Below, piece by piece: positions 1 to 8,263 of a DNA stretch of 40,433 nt. Under the pieces are notes generated by a model. The model did not search any database, was not told the DNA's origin, and worked only from the letters and a program-made list of their open reading frames with translations. The number at the start of each line of letters is the position of its first letter. Position 1 is the first letter of the stretch. A program made the position numbers and the translations under genes. This stretch comes from Lachnospiraceae bacterium (GTDB lineage: Bacteria; Bacillota; Clostridia; Lachnospirales; Lachnospiraceae): contig JAFRRM010000024.1 of assembly GCA_017428105.1 (NCBI GenBank), positions 1 to 40,433 on the forward strand. The letters are read 5' to 3'.

Positions 1-1
1 C

Positions 2-505
2 AAGACAACCTCCTATCGCTACCTGGTTGCCATGAATGATCTCGGTATGCTGCGTTACGACGGTGCGTCTCGAACCATCACAACGCGGATGATCAGCAAG
101 TTCTCGGAAAGCACTGTTCCGGCACCGGTCGTAGGGGCTATTCCCTGCGGAACGCCGGAAGAGGAAGAAGAGAACATTCAGGAGTATGTAAGCCTTCCTG
201 TGTCCCTTTTCGGGAAAGGTGAATTCTATATCCTGAAGGCAACAGGCGATTCCATGGTGGATGCGGGCATTGAAGACGGAGATCTGGTCGTTATCAGAAA
301 GCAGCCGGAGGCAGTTATCGGTGATATCGTTGTTGCACTGGACGAAACGGGCTCCAATACACTGAAGAAGTACGGCGGATTAGATCCGGATTCCCACTCC
401 GTCATCCTGCTGTATCAGAACCAGGAAAGGTATCCCAACAAACGGATCCTGGTAAAGGAACTCACCGTTCAGGGAATTGCACAGCATGTTATCAAGGCGC
501 TTTAA
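2..505 (+). CDS. lexA: LexA repressor, C-terminal part (5' end outside window)
   Basis: SOS-response repressor and self-cleaving S24 peptidase-fold protein. The frame is open to the left edge, and the ten codons before the first ATG (position 32) read as the end of a winged helix (KTTSYRYLVA), so the gene starts outside the window. Numbering from that ATG, the cleavage-site region is VVGAIPCG with a Cys39-Gly40 bond where LexA usually has Ala-Gly. The catalytic serine is Ser74 in GDSM and the general-base lysine is Lys112 in NTLKKYG. These residues and the C-terminal length fit an active latent protease. No SOS box was recognised inside the window, so its targets here are unknown. A prophage-type S24 repressor is possible, but the layout matches chromosomal LexA. 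Confidence 0.9.
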   Translation, partial: KTTSYRYLVAMNDLGMLRYDGASRTITTRMISKFSESTVPAPVVGAIPCGTPEEEEENIQEYVSLPVSLFGKGEFYILKATGDSMVDAGIEDGDLVVIRKQPEAVIGDIVVALDETGSNTLKKYGGLDPDSHSVILLYQNQERYPNKRILVKELTVQGIAQHVIKAL

Positions 506-560
506 GCTGCAACGTTCAATCTGCCTGATATTCAGGCAACCCGAAGGGAGGGGTTGACCC

Positions 561-755
561 ATGAAGTCATACGGCTTACGCTGTCCGATATGCGGCACAG
601 TGAACCGCGGTCTGTATCTTGAAGAGACGGACGGGTGGATGGAATGCGAGAAATGTGGAAATGTCACACAGAGCAGGGAACATATGCATGCTTTTTTGTC
701 TTGCAGTTTTTTGTCCTTCCTTGACTATTCTGTCCGGGAGAAATACAATGAATAA
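561..755 (+). CDS. Small zinc-ribbon protein
   Basis: A 64-residue protein with two CxxC pairs (CPIC at residues 8-11 and CEKC about 20 residues later), the usual spacing of a one-zinc ribbon. After the second pair the chain has no recognisable motif. A strong ribosome site (GGGAGGGG) lies just upstream of the ATG, and the gene begins 55 bases after lexA, so the two may be co-transcribed. Its function is unknown. A DNA- or RNA-binding accessory role is only a guess from the fold. A second frame over the same bases (619-807) has no comparable ribosome site. Confidence 0.6.
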   Translation: MKSYGLRCPICGTVNRGLYLEETDGWMECEKCGNVTQSREHMHAFLSCSFLSFLDYSVREKYNE

Positions 756-803
756 ACAGCCGAGGCGATATGTATACGGTCCCGGACGAAGGGAGAAATC
801 ATT

Positions 804-2405
804 ATGAAAAAAGCTCTGGTCAAGATGACGGCGCTCCTGCTGGTGCTGCTCCTTCTCACAGGCTGCTCATCCGGCGGTCCCGGGGAAACGAAGGATGATC
901 CTGCGAAAAAGACGCAGGCATCTGCGGAGACGGAAAATCCGGCTGAAAGTACGACGGAAGAGTCGACGCCGGCCGACAGCACGGCGGAAGAAACGACGCC
1001 GGCCGACAGCACGACGGAAGAGTCGAAGCCGGCGGAGACTGCAGAAACAGAGAGCCGGGAACCTTCGCCGGAAGAGACAAAAGAAGAAACTCCGGCCGAC
1101 CTCTATCGGAAAGCGGTCCGTATAAGCGAGGAGACTCATTACAGGGAAACGGGGGCTTACGGCATCTTTGATCATTTTCTGGGGGATGCCCGTGTGGCGT
1201 ATGATCAGGTCTTTCTGTATTTCAGCGACCGACAGTATTGCCTGCAGCCCGGAAATGACAGCAGCGGAGAGCCGGCAAATGTTTCTCTCCATTCCAACGG
1301 GCATAACTGGACCACAACGTACGATTACTCTCCGTCGCTTCCATTGAAGAAACTGAGCATCTCCGACACAGACTCCGACCTGGTGCCCGCCTACTTTTTC
1401 AGCCTGTCCTACCTCGCGGATGAGGTCGAAGAGGCTCCGGAACAGGTCGAATACAACGGAGTCTCATGTTTGCGCTTTACAGTTACCGAGGCCGCCTCTT
1501 CGTTGTATCCCGAGGGCTCGGTCGAGCGAACCTGGAGGCTGTTCCGTCAGGAGGATCTGATCTTTGTCTATGGCCGCAGGGACGTGGTCACGCCGGACGG
1601 GACAGAGATCCCTATCATCGAACGGCGGATCATGAGCGGAAAGGAAACGGAGGAATTCTATCAAGACCACGCACAGGACTTTGCAGACGTCGAACGCCGC
1701 GACTCCCGCGGAAGCTGGACCCTGACCATGGTGATCGACCCCGATGAGGAAAACGAACGGACCTACCGGGTCCCGATGAATGCCGGCGAGGATCTGCGCA
1801 GCCTCATTGTGGGCTATACGCCATATCGGGACCGGGAAGGAACGATAAAGATCGACCTGGAAACGGGATCAGCCGAACTGAAGGCTCTGACAGACAGCGC
1901 CGCTGACACGACGATCTATCTGATCTCCAATAAGAAGAAGGGGGATCCGGCCCCGACCGAACCGGCCACCGAACCGGTCGTGACCACGGAAAGCACTTCC
2001 CCGGATCCGGGTACTGCGGCGGATCTCCCCAACGGATATTATGCCATATGGACCTATGTGAATAATAGTGAAGAGCTGTTTTCGCAATACGAAAGAAACT
2101 ATGACGCGCTTGTGATCGATCATACGGAAGGAGAGGAGGTGACGGTTACCCAAAAATCCAACGGATTGTATATAAAGCTGACAAAGGATCACTTCGAAAC
2201 AACGTTCCCTCTGGACGGAGAAAACGGACAGACCTATTACCGCAAGGAGGGAGAACTGGTCCGGGTCCCTGTTTCGTCTGAGATACAGGAGGATCTCGCG
2301 CAATACATAAGCATCGTTGAGTGGATCTTCACGGAAGGCGCTTATGAGCTTTTCTGCATCTATGTGCAGGATGGCGTGGCGGTATTTATCGGAACCGTCA
2401 GCTGA
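804..2405 (+). CDS. Lipoprotein with low-complexity stalk, function unknown
   Basis: A 533-residue predicted lipoprotein. The N-terminus has two lysines, a leucine-rich core and a lipobox LTGC with Cys21, so it should be lipid-anchored outside the membrane. Residues 25-95 are a Thr/Ser/Glu/Pro-rich stalk with 10-residue repeats. Residues about 98-385 form a first globular part, a second Pro/Thr-rich linker (PAPTEPATEPV) lies near 390-410, and a smaller C-terminal part ends the chain. The ORF starts after GGGAG. I do not recognise either globular part. Lipoproteins with this layout in Clostridia are often surface binding or sensing proteins, but nothing in the sequence names a ligand. Confidence 0.8.
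   Translation: MKKALVKMTALLLVLLLLTGCSSGGPGETKDDPAKKTQASAETENPAESTTEESTPADSTAEETTPADSTTEESKPAETAETESREPSPEETKEETPADLYRKAVRISEETHYRETGAYGIFDHFLGDARVAYDQVFLYFSDRQYCLQPGNDSSGEPANVSLHSNGHNWTTTYDYSPSLPLKKLSISDTDSDLVPAYFFSLSYLADEVEEAPEQVEYNGVSCLRFTVTEAASSLYPEGSVERTWRLFRQEDLIFVYGRRDVVTPDGTEIPIIERRIMSGKETEEFYQDHAQDFADVERRDSRGSWTLTMVIDPDEENERTYRVPMNAGEDLRSLIVGYTPYRDREGTIKIDLETGSAELKALTDSAADTTIYLISNKKKGDPAPTEPATEPVVTTESTSPDPGTAADLPNGYYAIWTYVNNSEELFSQYERNYDALVIDHTEGEEVTVTQKSNGLYIKLTKDHFETTFPLDGENGQTYYRKEGELVRVPVSSEIQEDLAQYISIVEWIFTEGAYELFCIYVQDGVAVFIGTVS
957..1046 (+). repeat. 30-bp tandem repeat in lipoprotein stalk
   Basis: Units of 30 bp start at 957, 987 and 1017. The first two are nearly identical and the third diverges in its second half. 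They encode EESTPADSTA, EETTPADSTT and EESKPAETAE. The unit is a multiple of three, so copy-number change would alter stalk length without breaking the frame. Confidence 0.8.
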
Positions 2406-2507
2406 TCTGCCGGAAAGAAGAGGAAAAGGGCCGTGATGCGGGATATCGATACGCAGCTGACGGCAGAGACGGCGGAGTGAAAGCTCCTACTTTACCGAGG
2501 TGGCCTT

Positions 2508-2915
2508 ATGAAGTGGACATGCGCGAAATGCGGCAGAAAATTCGACAGACGGGACCGGGATGATCATGGCATCAAGCCCCGGAATATTGATGAATACATT
2601 GCTGCGCAGGACGAGAAGCTCCGGCCGGCCCTTCGTGAGGTCCGTGCGGTCCTCCGGAACGCGCTTCCCGAAGCAGAAGAGCGGATCTCCTGGTCGATGC
2701 CGACCTACTGGAAGGGGCGGAACCTCATCCATTTCGCGGCTTCGAAGAAACATCTGGGGATCTACCCCGGAGATGAGGCAATAGCAGCATTCGCGAAGGA
2801 ACTTGCGGATTATGATACCGGTAAAGGAACGATCCGGCTGTCATACGAACAACCTCTTCCGGCTGATCTGATCCGGAAGATCGCAGAATGGTGCCTTGAA
2901 AAGCATGCGAAATAA
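2508..2915 (+). CDS. DUF1801 (YdhG-like) protein with degenerate zinc knuckle
   Basis: A 135-residue protein. Residues 25-133 match the DUF1801/YdhG-like family: the motif ISWSMPTYW at 60-68, then IHFAASKKHLGIYPG and SYEQPLP. Family members are small soluble proteins, some called frataxin-like, without a settled function. The N-terminal extension begins with a CAKCG knuckle. In relatives I recall, a second His/Cys pair follows. Here that part reads DDHGI and lacks the last cysteine, so a full zinc site is doubtful. The start is set by a GAGG ribosome site. Confidence 0.85.
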   Translation: MKWTCAKCGRKFDRRDRDDHGIKPRNIDEYIAAQDEKLRPALREVRAVLRNALPEAEERISWSMPTYWKGRNLIHFAASKKHLGIYPGDEAIAAFAKELADYDTGKGTIRLSYEQPLPADLIRKIAEWCLEKHAK

Positions 2916-2973
2916 AGACCGGCAAGCGGCGGGCGGGAGCAAGGCATGGAAAACAGTTTGCGGAGGCCATGGC

Positions 2974-4026
2974 ATGCAGATAGTAAAGTTTGAACAGGAA
3001 AAGGATCTGGACCGCCTTGAAGCATATCTGGCGGATCGCTATCTTGAAAACCGCCGGGCAGTCTCCTGGCTGCCGGAAAGGCTTCATGATCTGATCTACC
3101 GGGTGGGGATGCAGGAGGCGGACGAAGGCAGAGAAAGGTCGGCGGGCCATATTTACCTGTGGGAAGATAATGACGGGATCGCGGCGTGTATCCTGCCGGA
3201 CGGCGAGAATATCTACGTCAGCATCCGGGACGGATGGGAATGGCTCTTCCCGTCCATGATCGATTTCAGCGAAAAGAATTGCCGGTCTCTTTTCGGCAAA
3301 GCGGAGGACGGATCGGTCAAATTCTGGTTTGCCGTCGACCGGGGGCTGACTTATATGCAGGAGGCGCTGAGAGAGAGAGGATATATGAAGTATCCCGAGG
3401 AGGAATATCTCAACATCGTTTATCCGATGGAAAAAGACGTTTCTCCGGCGCTTCCGGAGGGATTCCGCCTTTTTTACGGAGAAGATTACTCCAACGAGGA
3501 AAATAAATGGAGCGCGCTTCGTCTGAGCTTCCACCCGGATTGGGAAACGCCGGATTTTAAGGCGCCGATGAGCCCCTATCATGGCAGGAAGAACTCGTCC
3601 ATGTACCGGGACAGCTTCGAGTGCCTCATCGCGGATGAGAGGTCCGGCGAGAAAAACAACGTTTGCGCATACTGCTTCGTATATGTGGACAGAAAGACCG
3701 GGACGGCATTGGCCGAACCGGTCGGCACAAGGGAAAAATACACGCACAGAGGCTTTGGAACGGCGCTGATGCACGGAGTCATCCGGAGATGCAGGAAGCT
3801 CGGCATTGAAAAATGCTATGTGGACAGTTTCGGCCGGAGAAGGGATTTCTATGCCGCGGCCGGCTTTGAGACGGAAACAAGCAGTGTTTTCTGGTATAAA
3901 TCGCTAAAGTTACGGCAGCATGGTGTTTATGACCGGAGAGTGGCACGGAGGGACCTGTCAGGCGCGGGCGCCGAAGGAAACAGGAGGAGAACAGATGTTG
4001 GAGTCATTGAGAACGAGGTTCTTTGA
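2974..4026 (+). CDS. GNAT-family N-acetyltransferase
   Basis: A 350-residue protein with the layout of double-GNAT proteins. The N-terminal half (to about residue 140) looks like a degenerate GNAT fold. The C-terminal half keeps the acetyl-CoA-binding motif RGFGTALMHG at about residues 259-268, followed by KCYVDSF and FYAAAGFE. The acceptor substrate cannot be predicted. The ATG at 2974 is chosen because GGAGG lies just upstream; an earlier in-frame ATG at 2896 lies inside the preceding gene. The last ~37 residues after WYKSLKL are Arg/Gly-rich, match no GNAT element, and run 32 bases into the next gene, which suggests loss of an earlier stop codon. Confidence 0.85.
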   Translation: MQIVKFEQEKDLDRLEAYLADRYLENRRAVSWLPERLHDLIYRVGMQEADEGRERSAGHIYLWEDNDGIAACILPDGENIYVSIRDGWEWLFPSMIDFSEKNCRSLFGKAEDGSVKFWFAVDRGLTYMQEALRERGYMKYPEEEYLNIVYPMEKDVSPALPEGFRLFYGEDYSNEENKWSALRLSFHPDWETPDFKAPMSPYHGRKNSSMYRDSFECLIADERSGEKNNVCAYCFVYVDRKTGTALAEPVGTREKYTHRGFGTALMHGVIRRCRKLGIEKCYVDSFGRRRDFYAAAGFETETSSVFWYKSLKLRQHGVYDRRVARRDLSGAGAEGNRRRTDVGVIENEVL

Positions 4027-4516
4027 AAACATGTCCCGTCACTCCGGTCTTGTTTGGGCTGACGTTGAAAAACGCATCCTTGCGGATCCGAAAGCGGCAG
4101 ACGTTTTGCGGAAAATGGAGGAAAGCGGCGGAGAACCGGATGTCATCGGGGTTGATGACAAGACGGGCAGGCTCATTTTCTGCGACTGTTCCCGGGAGTC
4201 TCCGGCGGGTCGCAGAAGCCTGTGCTATGATGAGGAAGCCCTGAAAAAACGGGTCAAAAATCCTCCCGCGGGCAGCGCTTTGGGCATGGCGCGGGAGATC
4301 GGCGCGGAGCTGATGACGGAAGAACTTTACCGCAGGCTGCAGGGCCTTGGCGAATTTGATCTGAAAACATCTTCCTGGGTAAAGACGCCGGAAGGGATCA
4401 GAGAAAAAGGCGGCGCCCTGTTCTGTGAGCGGAGATACGGAACGGTGTTCACGTTTCATAACGGCGCGGATTCGTATTACTCCGTGCGCGGATTTCGATG
4501 TTATATCACGGTATGA
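3995..4516 (+). CDS. DUF4256 family protein
   Basis: A 173-residue protein matching DUF4256 along its whole length: an N-terminal helix (LRTRFFENMSRH), then GEPDVIG, IFCDCSRESP, RRSLCYD, LMTEELYRRLQ and a C-terminal YYSVRGFR. The function of the family is unknown. The ATG at 3995 is preceded by AGGAGG at a good distance; an earlier in-frame ATG at 3920 has no such site. It overlaps the end of the acetyltransferase gene by 32 bases. No terminator was seen after it; the 200 bases before the next promoter hold no supported gene. Confidence 0.85.
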   Translation: MLESLRTRFFENMSRHSGLVWADVEKRILADPKAADVLRKMEESGGEPDVIGVDDKTGRLIFCDCSRESPAGRRSLCYDEEALKKRVKNPPAGSALGMAREIGAELMTEELYRRLQGLGEFDLKTSSWVKTPEGIREKGGALFCERRYGTVFTFHNGADSYYSVRGFRCYITV

Positions 4517-4714
4517 AACGCGGTCTGCCGGCGTTCGCCGCGCGGTCTCATCATGAACCGGGATCGTGTAATTGTCGGGACTTTCATAGGGGGAAGCAGG
4601 CCGGATGCAAGCGGCTTTGTTTATCCTGCTGCTTTGGGGCATGCGGAGACAACAGGGATTTATTCTTCTTTACAGGTTTCCGACATGTCTTTCTTTCGAA
4701 AAAACATAAGCTTG

Positions 4715-4743
4715 TTGACAGGAAAAAACCATTCTCCTATAAT
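4715..4743 (+). promoter_or_regulatory. Consensus sigma-A promoter of the alcohol dehydrogenase gene
   Basis: The -35 box TTGACA (4715-4720) and -10 box TATAAT (4738-4743) are both perfect and separated by exactly 17 bases. The start codon lies 57 bases downstream, after AAGGAG at 4784-4789. This is the best sigma-A match in the window and suggests strong expression. Confidence 0.9.
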
Positions 4744-4800
4744 GTAAAACAAAGAACATCGACATCATGATCGACAAGAAAGTAAGGAGAACACTGTATC

Positions 4801-5754
4801 ATGAAAGGTTGGGAATTTACCGGAACTCATCAGCCGCTGAAGATCGTGGAGAAGCCCGATCCGAAGGCGAAACCCGGCTATGTCGTGCTGAAGACGCTGG
4901 CGGGCGGCCTGTGCCACTCCGACGTATCGGCACTGGATATCGAATCCTGGATGCCTCAGTTCAACGTGCCCGTGATCATGGGCCACGAAGTATGCGGCCG
5001 TATCGTGGAGATCGGCGAAGGCGTGGAAGGCTATGAGATCGGCGACATCGTTGCGGTCTGCCCGCTGTACGCCAAGGATGGGACCACCCCCGGCTACACC
5101 AGAGATGGCGGTTACGGCACCATGACGACAGCTCCCGTAGAGCAGCTCGTCAAGGTCCCGGAAGGCATTCCTCCCTATAAAGCCGCGGCGGCGACCGATG
5201 CAGGCGCAACGTCCTATCACGCGCTCTGCTCCGTGGGCGGCGCCAAGGAAGGCATGAAGGTCGGTATCATCGGCGTTGGCGGCCTGGGTATGTTTGCCGT
5301 CAGCGTAGCGGTGGCTAAGGGCTGCGAAGTGTACGTCGCCACCAGAAAGCCGTCCGCTCAGGAACTGTCCCTCAAGCTGGGCGCCAAGGAAGTCAAGCCG
5401 AACATCCTGGAGTTCGCGGACAAGAACCTGGACCTGATCGTTGACTTTGCCGGCGCCGGCAAGACCACGGACGATGCCCTGAAGGCCGTCAAGCCTCACG
5501 GCAAGGTCGTTCTGGTCGGCATGGCCAGCGACACCGCCACGATCTACTCCTACTCCATGATCTTCAAGGAACTCACCTTTGAAGGCTCCATGGGCAGCAC
5601 CACGGACGACCTGCGCGACTGCATCGAGCTGATGGCGAGCGGCAAGCTGGATCCCGAGATCCACTTCTGCAAATTCGAAGAGATCGCCGACGGCATCGAC
5701 CTGCTCCGCGAAGGCAAGGTCAGCGGCCGTCTGGTCTGCGTATACGAAGACTGA
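4801..5754 (+). CDS. Zinc-dependent alcohol dehydrogenase family protein
   Basis: Medium-chain dehydrogenase/reductase of 317 residues, shorter than the usual 340-350. The catalytic zinc site is visible: Cys38 with His39 in GGLCHSD, and His62-Glu63 in GHEVCG. At the position where the third ligand (often Cys) is expected, the sequence reads ATDAG, so Asp133 is the likely ligand. The NAD(P)-binding turn is GVGGLG at 158-163. The four-cysteine structural-zinc lobe is missing, and a short GYTRDGGYG loop stands in its place, which accounts for the reduced length. The alcohol or aldehyde substrate cannot be read from the sequence. The gene is a single unit with its own promoter and terminator and a C-rich third-codon-base pattern typical of well-expressed genes. 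Confidence 0.9.
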   Translation: MKGWEFTGTHQPLKIVEKPDPKAKPGYVVLKTLAGGLCHSDVSALDIESWMPQFNVPVIMGHEVCGRIVEIGEGVEGYEIGDIVAVCPLYAKDGTTPGYTRDGGYGTMTTAPVEQLVKVPEGIPPYKAAAATDAGATSYHALCSVGGAKEGMKVGIIGVGGLGMFAVSVAVAKGCEVYVATRKPSAQELSLKLGAKEVKPNILEFADKNLDLIVDFAGAGKTTDDALKAVKPHGKVVLVGMASDTATIYSYSMIFKELTFEGSMGSTTDDLRDCIELMASGKLDPEIHFCKFEEIADGIDLLREGKVSGRLVCVYED

Positions 5755-5780
5755 TAACTGAAGATCACCTCCCTGACACA

Positions 5781-5819
5781 GCAGGCTCCATCGGACATAC
5801 TCGATGGGGCCTGCCTTTT
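5781..5819 (+). terminator. Rho-independent terminator after alcohol dehydrogenase
   Basis: A 13-bp stem (GCAGGCTCCATCG paired with CGATGGGGCCTGC, one G-T pair) with an 8-base loop is followed by CTTTTA. It begins 26 bases after the stop codon. Confidence 0.85.
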
Positions 5820-5856
5820 ACAAACGCGCAGAACGCGTCACCGGAAGCGGAAACCT

Positions 5857-6849
5857 ATGAACAGCACAGCAAAACAAACAGAAGTGAGGACGCCGGCGGG
5901 CCCGCCCCCGCCCATACAGGAGATCGATACCCGGCTCGTGTACGGATTTCTGGACGCGGGCAAGACAACGTACATCCGCGAAAACGTCCTGAACGACGTT
6001 TTCCGGAAATACGGCTCCACGCTGATCCTCTGCTTTGAGCAGGGCGAAGAGGAATTCGACCCCGACACCCTGGCGCAGAATAACGCCTCCGCCGTTTTTT
6101 ATGACGGAGGAGACGTTGCCGCCTTTTGTCTGGACGCCATAGAGAAATACCGGCCCGCCCGTCTCTACGTGGAGATGAACGCCATGATGGCGGATCTTCG
6201 GGAGTCGCTCCCCGCCTGCCTGAAGAAGACGTTTGCCATCACCCTGATCGACTGGAACACCATGCCTCAGTATTACACGAACTTCATGCAGATGATGAAG
6301 CAGATGGTCGCGGATTCGCAGCAGGTAGTCTTCCGCGGCTGCCCCTCGGCCGATCTGCTGGCGCCGTACAGCCAGGCGTTCCGCCTGATGAATCCGAAGG
6401 CGTCGTACCTCCGCCGGGACCCGATGGGATACCACGAGAAGGCGTTCGGGATGTTCCTTCCGTATTCGCTGGAGGACGCGGAGATCGTGATCGACGAAGG
6501 ACGGTTCCTTCCGTTCTGGCTGGATGCGCTGGATCATCCGGAGCATTACGAGGGGAAGGAGATAGTGCTTGCAGACCCGGTGGAGCTGAGGAGAGCCGGA
6601 GAGGCAGGCGAGTGGGTGTGCGGAAGGGTCGTGATGACGTGCTGCATGCAGGATCTGCAGTTTATGGGGGTCGAGGCGGAAGTGAGTGAAGAGGATGCTG
6701 AGGCGTGCCGGGAAGGCTGGATGATTGGAAGAGCGGAGGCAAGGGCCGTGACGGGAGAGTATGGCAGGAGGAAGGTGCGGCTGCGGATGAAAGGCTGGAA
6801 GTATGCGTCGGCGCCGGGGGAGATGGTGCTGGATGGAAGGAGCAGGTGA
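5857..6849 (+). CDS. CobW-like P-loop GTPase with YcgQ/TIGR03943-like C-terminal domain
   Basis: A 330-residue protein. The Walker A motif is GFLDAGKTT at residues 30-38, typical of CobW/UreG-type metal-chaperone GTPases, and the GTPase part runs to about residue 195. The C-terminal ~100 residues resemble the end of the DUF1980/TIGR03943 (YcgQ) permease partner: CGRVVMTCCMQD at 255-266, with the paired cysteines at 262-263, followed by a beta-rich tail. I recall Clostridia with the same fused layout, so it is a known but uncharacterised family. A role in metal or cofactor handling is inferred from the domains. No YcgR-type permease lies nearby. The ribosome site is weak (GGAAGCGG). Codon use changes after about 6540, with fewer C-ending codons. 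Confidence 0.75.
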   Translation: MNSTAKQTEVRTPAGPPPPIQEIDTRLVYGFLDAGKTTYIRENVLNDVFRKYGSTLILCFEQGEEEFDPDTLAQNNASAVFYDGGDVAAFCLDAIEKYRPARLYVEMNAMMADLRESLPACLKKTFAITLIDWNTMPQYYTNFMQMMKQMVADSQQVVFRGCPSADLLAPYSQAFRLMNPKASYLRRDPMGYHEKAFGMFLPYSLEDAEIVIDEGRFLPFWLDALDHPEHYEGKEIVLADPVELRRAGEAGEWVCGRVVMTCCMQDLQFMGVEAEVSEEDAEACREGWMIGRAEARAVTGEYGRRKVRLRMKGWKYASAPGEMVLDGRSR

Positions 6850-6966
6850 TCAGTTCGTCTTTTAAAGCACTTTGTTCTTACATTTGTCCGTTTCATGAAT
6901 GAACAATGGCAACCGGAATAATATTTAATGGCATAGTATATATTTCTTGAGGGGTAAAAGATCATT

Positions 6967-7914
6967 ATGGCCTCACTGTATTTTAATAATACAATCTGCG
7001 AAAGGGATATGGATTTGTTGTTTATTGAATCGGCATTAACCGACTCTGAATTCTGCAATATACTGCTCGATAAAGCAAATATTTATGTGGATTCTTTCCA
7101 AGTCGTGTCTGCCGAGTTATCTAAATCTGACAGTGAACTTGGTGAGTCGGATATTACGGTTGTCATTGAGGCAGAAGGTCTAAAATATGGACTCCTGATC
7201 GAGGACAAAATCGACGCAATCGCTATGCCTGAACAACATGCCAGATACATAAAACGCGGAGAAAAAGGAGTAAAGACCGGCGATTATCATGAGTTCAGAG
7301 TGTTTATTTTCTGCCCTGAAAAGTACTATAAAAATAATGATGAAGCAAAACGTTATGAGCACTTTATGTCCTATGAGGAATGCAAAGCATACTTTGCTGG
7401 TAAAACAGATCCGTTGAGTATCTTTAGATATCAGCAGTTAGAACAAGTACTAGCTACAGCCCATAGTCCGCGCTCGAACAATGTTAATGAAATGGCAAAT
7501 TCCTTCTTGAGACAGTACATCAGTTATCAAAAGGAACATTATCCTTCGCTGGATCTTAGTACAAAGGAGGACAAAAACGGGTGGTGGACCGACTACCGCA
7601 CCGAACTTGGAAACGTATTTATAAATCATAAAATCCAGGAAGGATATGTGGACCTGACGATTCCAAAAGCATCAGATAAAATAGACCGGGCAAAGATTAT
7701 TGCAGAATGGGCCAGACAGCATAAGATAAAGATTGCAACTGTCGTAAAAACAAAGAAATCAGCGATGCTTCGGATGCATGTTCCAAAACTGAACATCCAA
7801 GACGGATTTGAAAATGTTGACACAGACGAACTGAAACAATGCTTCGATGCAATAAAAGAGCTTACAGATTTTGCTAATATCATTGAAATGACAAACTCTA
7901 TTACTTCCCAATAG
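6967..7914 (+). CDS. PD-(D/E)XK nuclease-superfamily protein
   Basis: A 315-residue protein. The nuclease core is in the first 100 residues: ERDMDLLFIES at 12-22, the acidic residue Asp62 in GESDITVV, and the E-x-K motif IEDK with Glu79 and Lys81 following a beta strand. This is the arrangement of PD-(D/E)XK enzymes found in restriction, repair and phage-defence proteins. The C-terminal half (about 200-315) has no motif I recognise. The gene is clearly more AT-rich than both neighbours and uses A/T-ending codons, which points to acquisition by transfer. GAGGGG at 6949-6954 is the ribosome site. It stands alone, with no methylase or helicase beside it. Confidence 0.75.
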   Translation: MASLYFNNTICERDMDLLFIESALTDSEFCNILLDKANIYVDSFQVVSAELSKSDSELGESDITVVIEAEGLKYGLLIEDKIDAIAMPEQHARYIKRGEKGVKTGDYHEFRVFIFCPEKYYKNNDEAKRYEHFMSYEECKAYFAGKTDPLSIFRYQQLEQVLATAHSPRSNNVNEMANSFLRQYISYQKEHYPSLDLSTKEDKNGWWTDYRTELGNVFINHKIQEGYVDLTIPKASDKIDRAKIIAEWARQHKIKIATVVKTKKSAMLRMHVPKLNIQDGFENVDTDELKQCFDAIKELTDFANIIEMTNSITSQ

Positions 7915-7932
7915 AGCGAATCGTTTAACTTG

Positions 7933-7941
7933 TGGTATAAT
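7933..7941 (+). promoter_or_regulatory. Extended -10 promoter upstream of acylphosphatase
   Basis: TGGTATAAT at 7933-7941 is a TGn-extended consensus -10 box. No good -35 box lies 16-18 bases upstream, which is typical of extended -10 promoters. It lies 34 bases before the acylphosphatase start codon and just after the stop of the AT-rich nuclease gene. Confidence 0.65.
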
Positions 7942-7974
7942 ATTTCTCGAATAAACACCCCCCCGAGGTCCCCC

Positions 7975-8250
7975 ATGCCCCCCATCCGCCGCCGCCTTAC
8001 CTTCACCGGTTCCGTCCAGCACGTCGGCTTCCGCTGGCGTGCCATCCATGCTGCGCAGCTCTATGGCTGCACGGGGTGGGTGCACAACGAGTTCGACGGG
8101 TCGGTCACGATGGAGATCCAGGGCAGCGAGGAGCAGATCGATCAGGTGATCCTGGCGGTCGGGCGGGGGAAATACGTACGGATCGAAGGGATGGAGTGCT
8201 GGAGCATTCCGGTGGTCCCGGAGGAGAGAGGGTTTCGGGCGGAAAGATGA
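7975..8250 (+). CDS. acyP: Acylphosphatase
   Basis: A 91-residue enzyme of the usual family size that hydrolyses carboxyl-phosphate bonds such as acetyl phosphate. The signature is GSVQHVGFRWRA, with catalytic Arg20, and GWVHNEFDGSV, with catalytic Asn38. His16 replaces the more common Gly in the VQGVGFR loop. The ATG at 7975 is preferred over an earlier in-frame ATG at 7930 because it follows CGAGG and gives the normal family start, and because the earlier codon lies before the -10 box. The gene opens a tightly spaced + strand series, the next gene starting 13 bases on. Confidence 0.9.
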   Translation: MPPIRRRLTFTGSVQHVGFRWRAIHAAQLYGCTGWVHNEFDGSVTMEIQGSEEQIDQVILAVGRGKYVRIEGMECWSIPVVPEERGFRAER

Positions 8251-8263
8251 AAGGAGCAGGAAG

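Noticed and set aside
4498..4770. Two short open frames after the DUF4256 gene (4498-4770 and 4553-4747)
   Set aside because: They lack ribosome sites, run into the promoter of the dehydrogenase gene, and have no recognisable residues.
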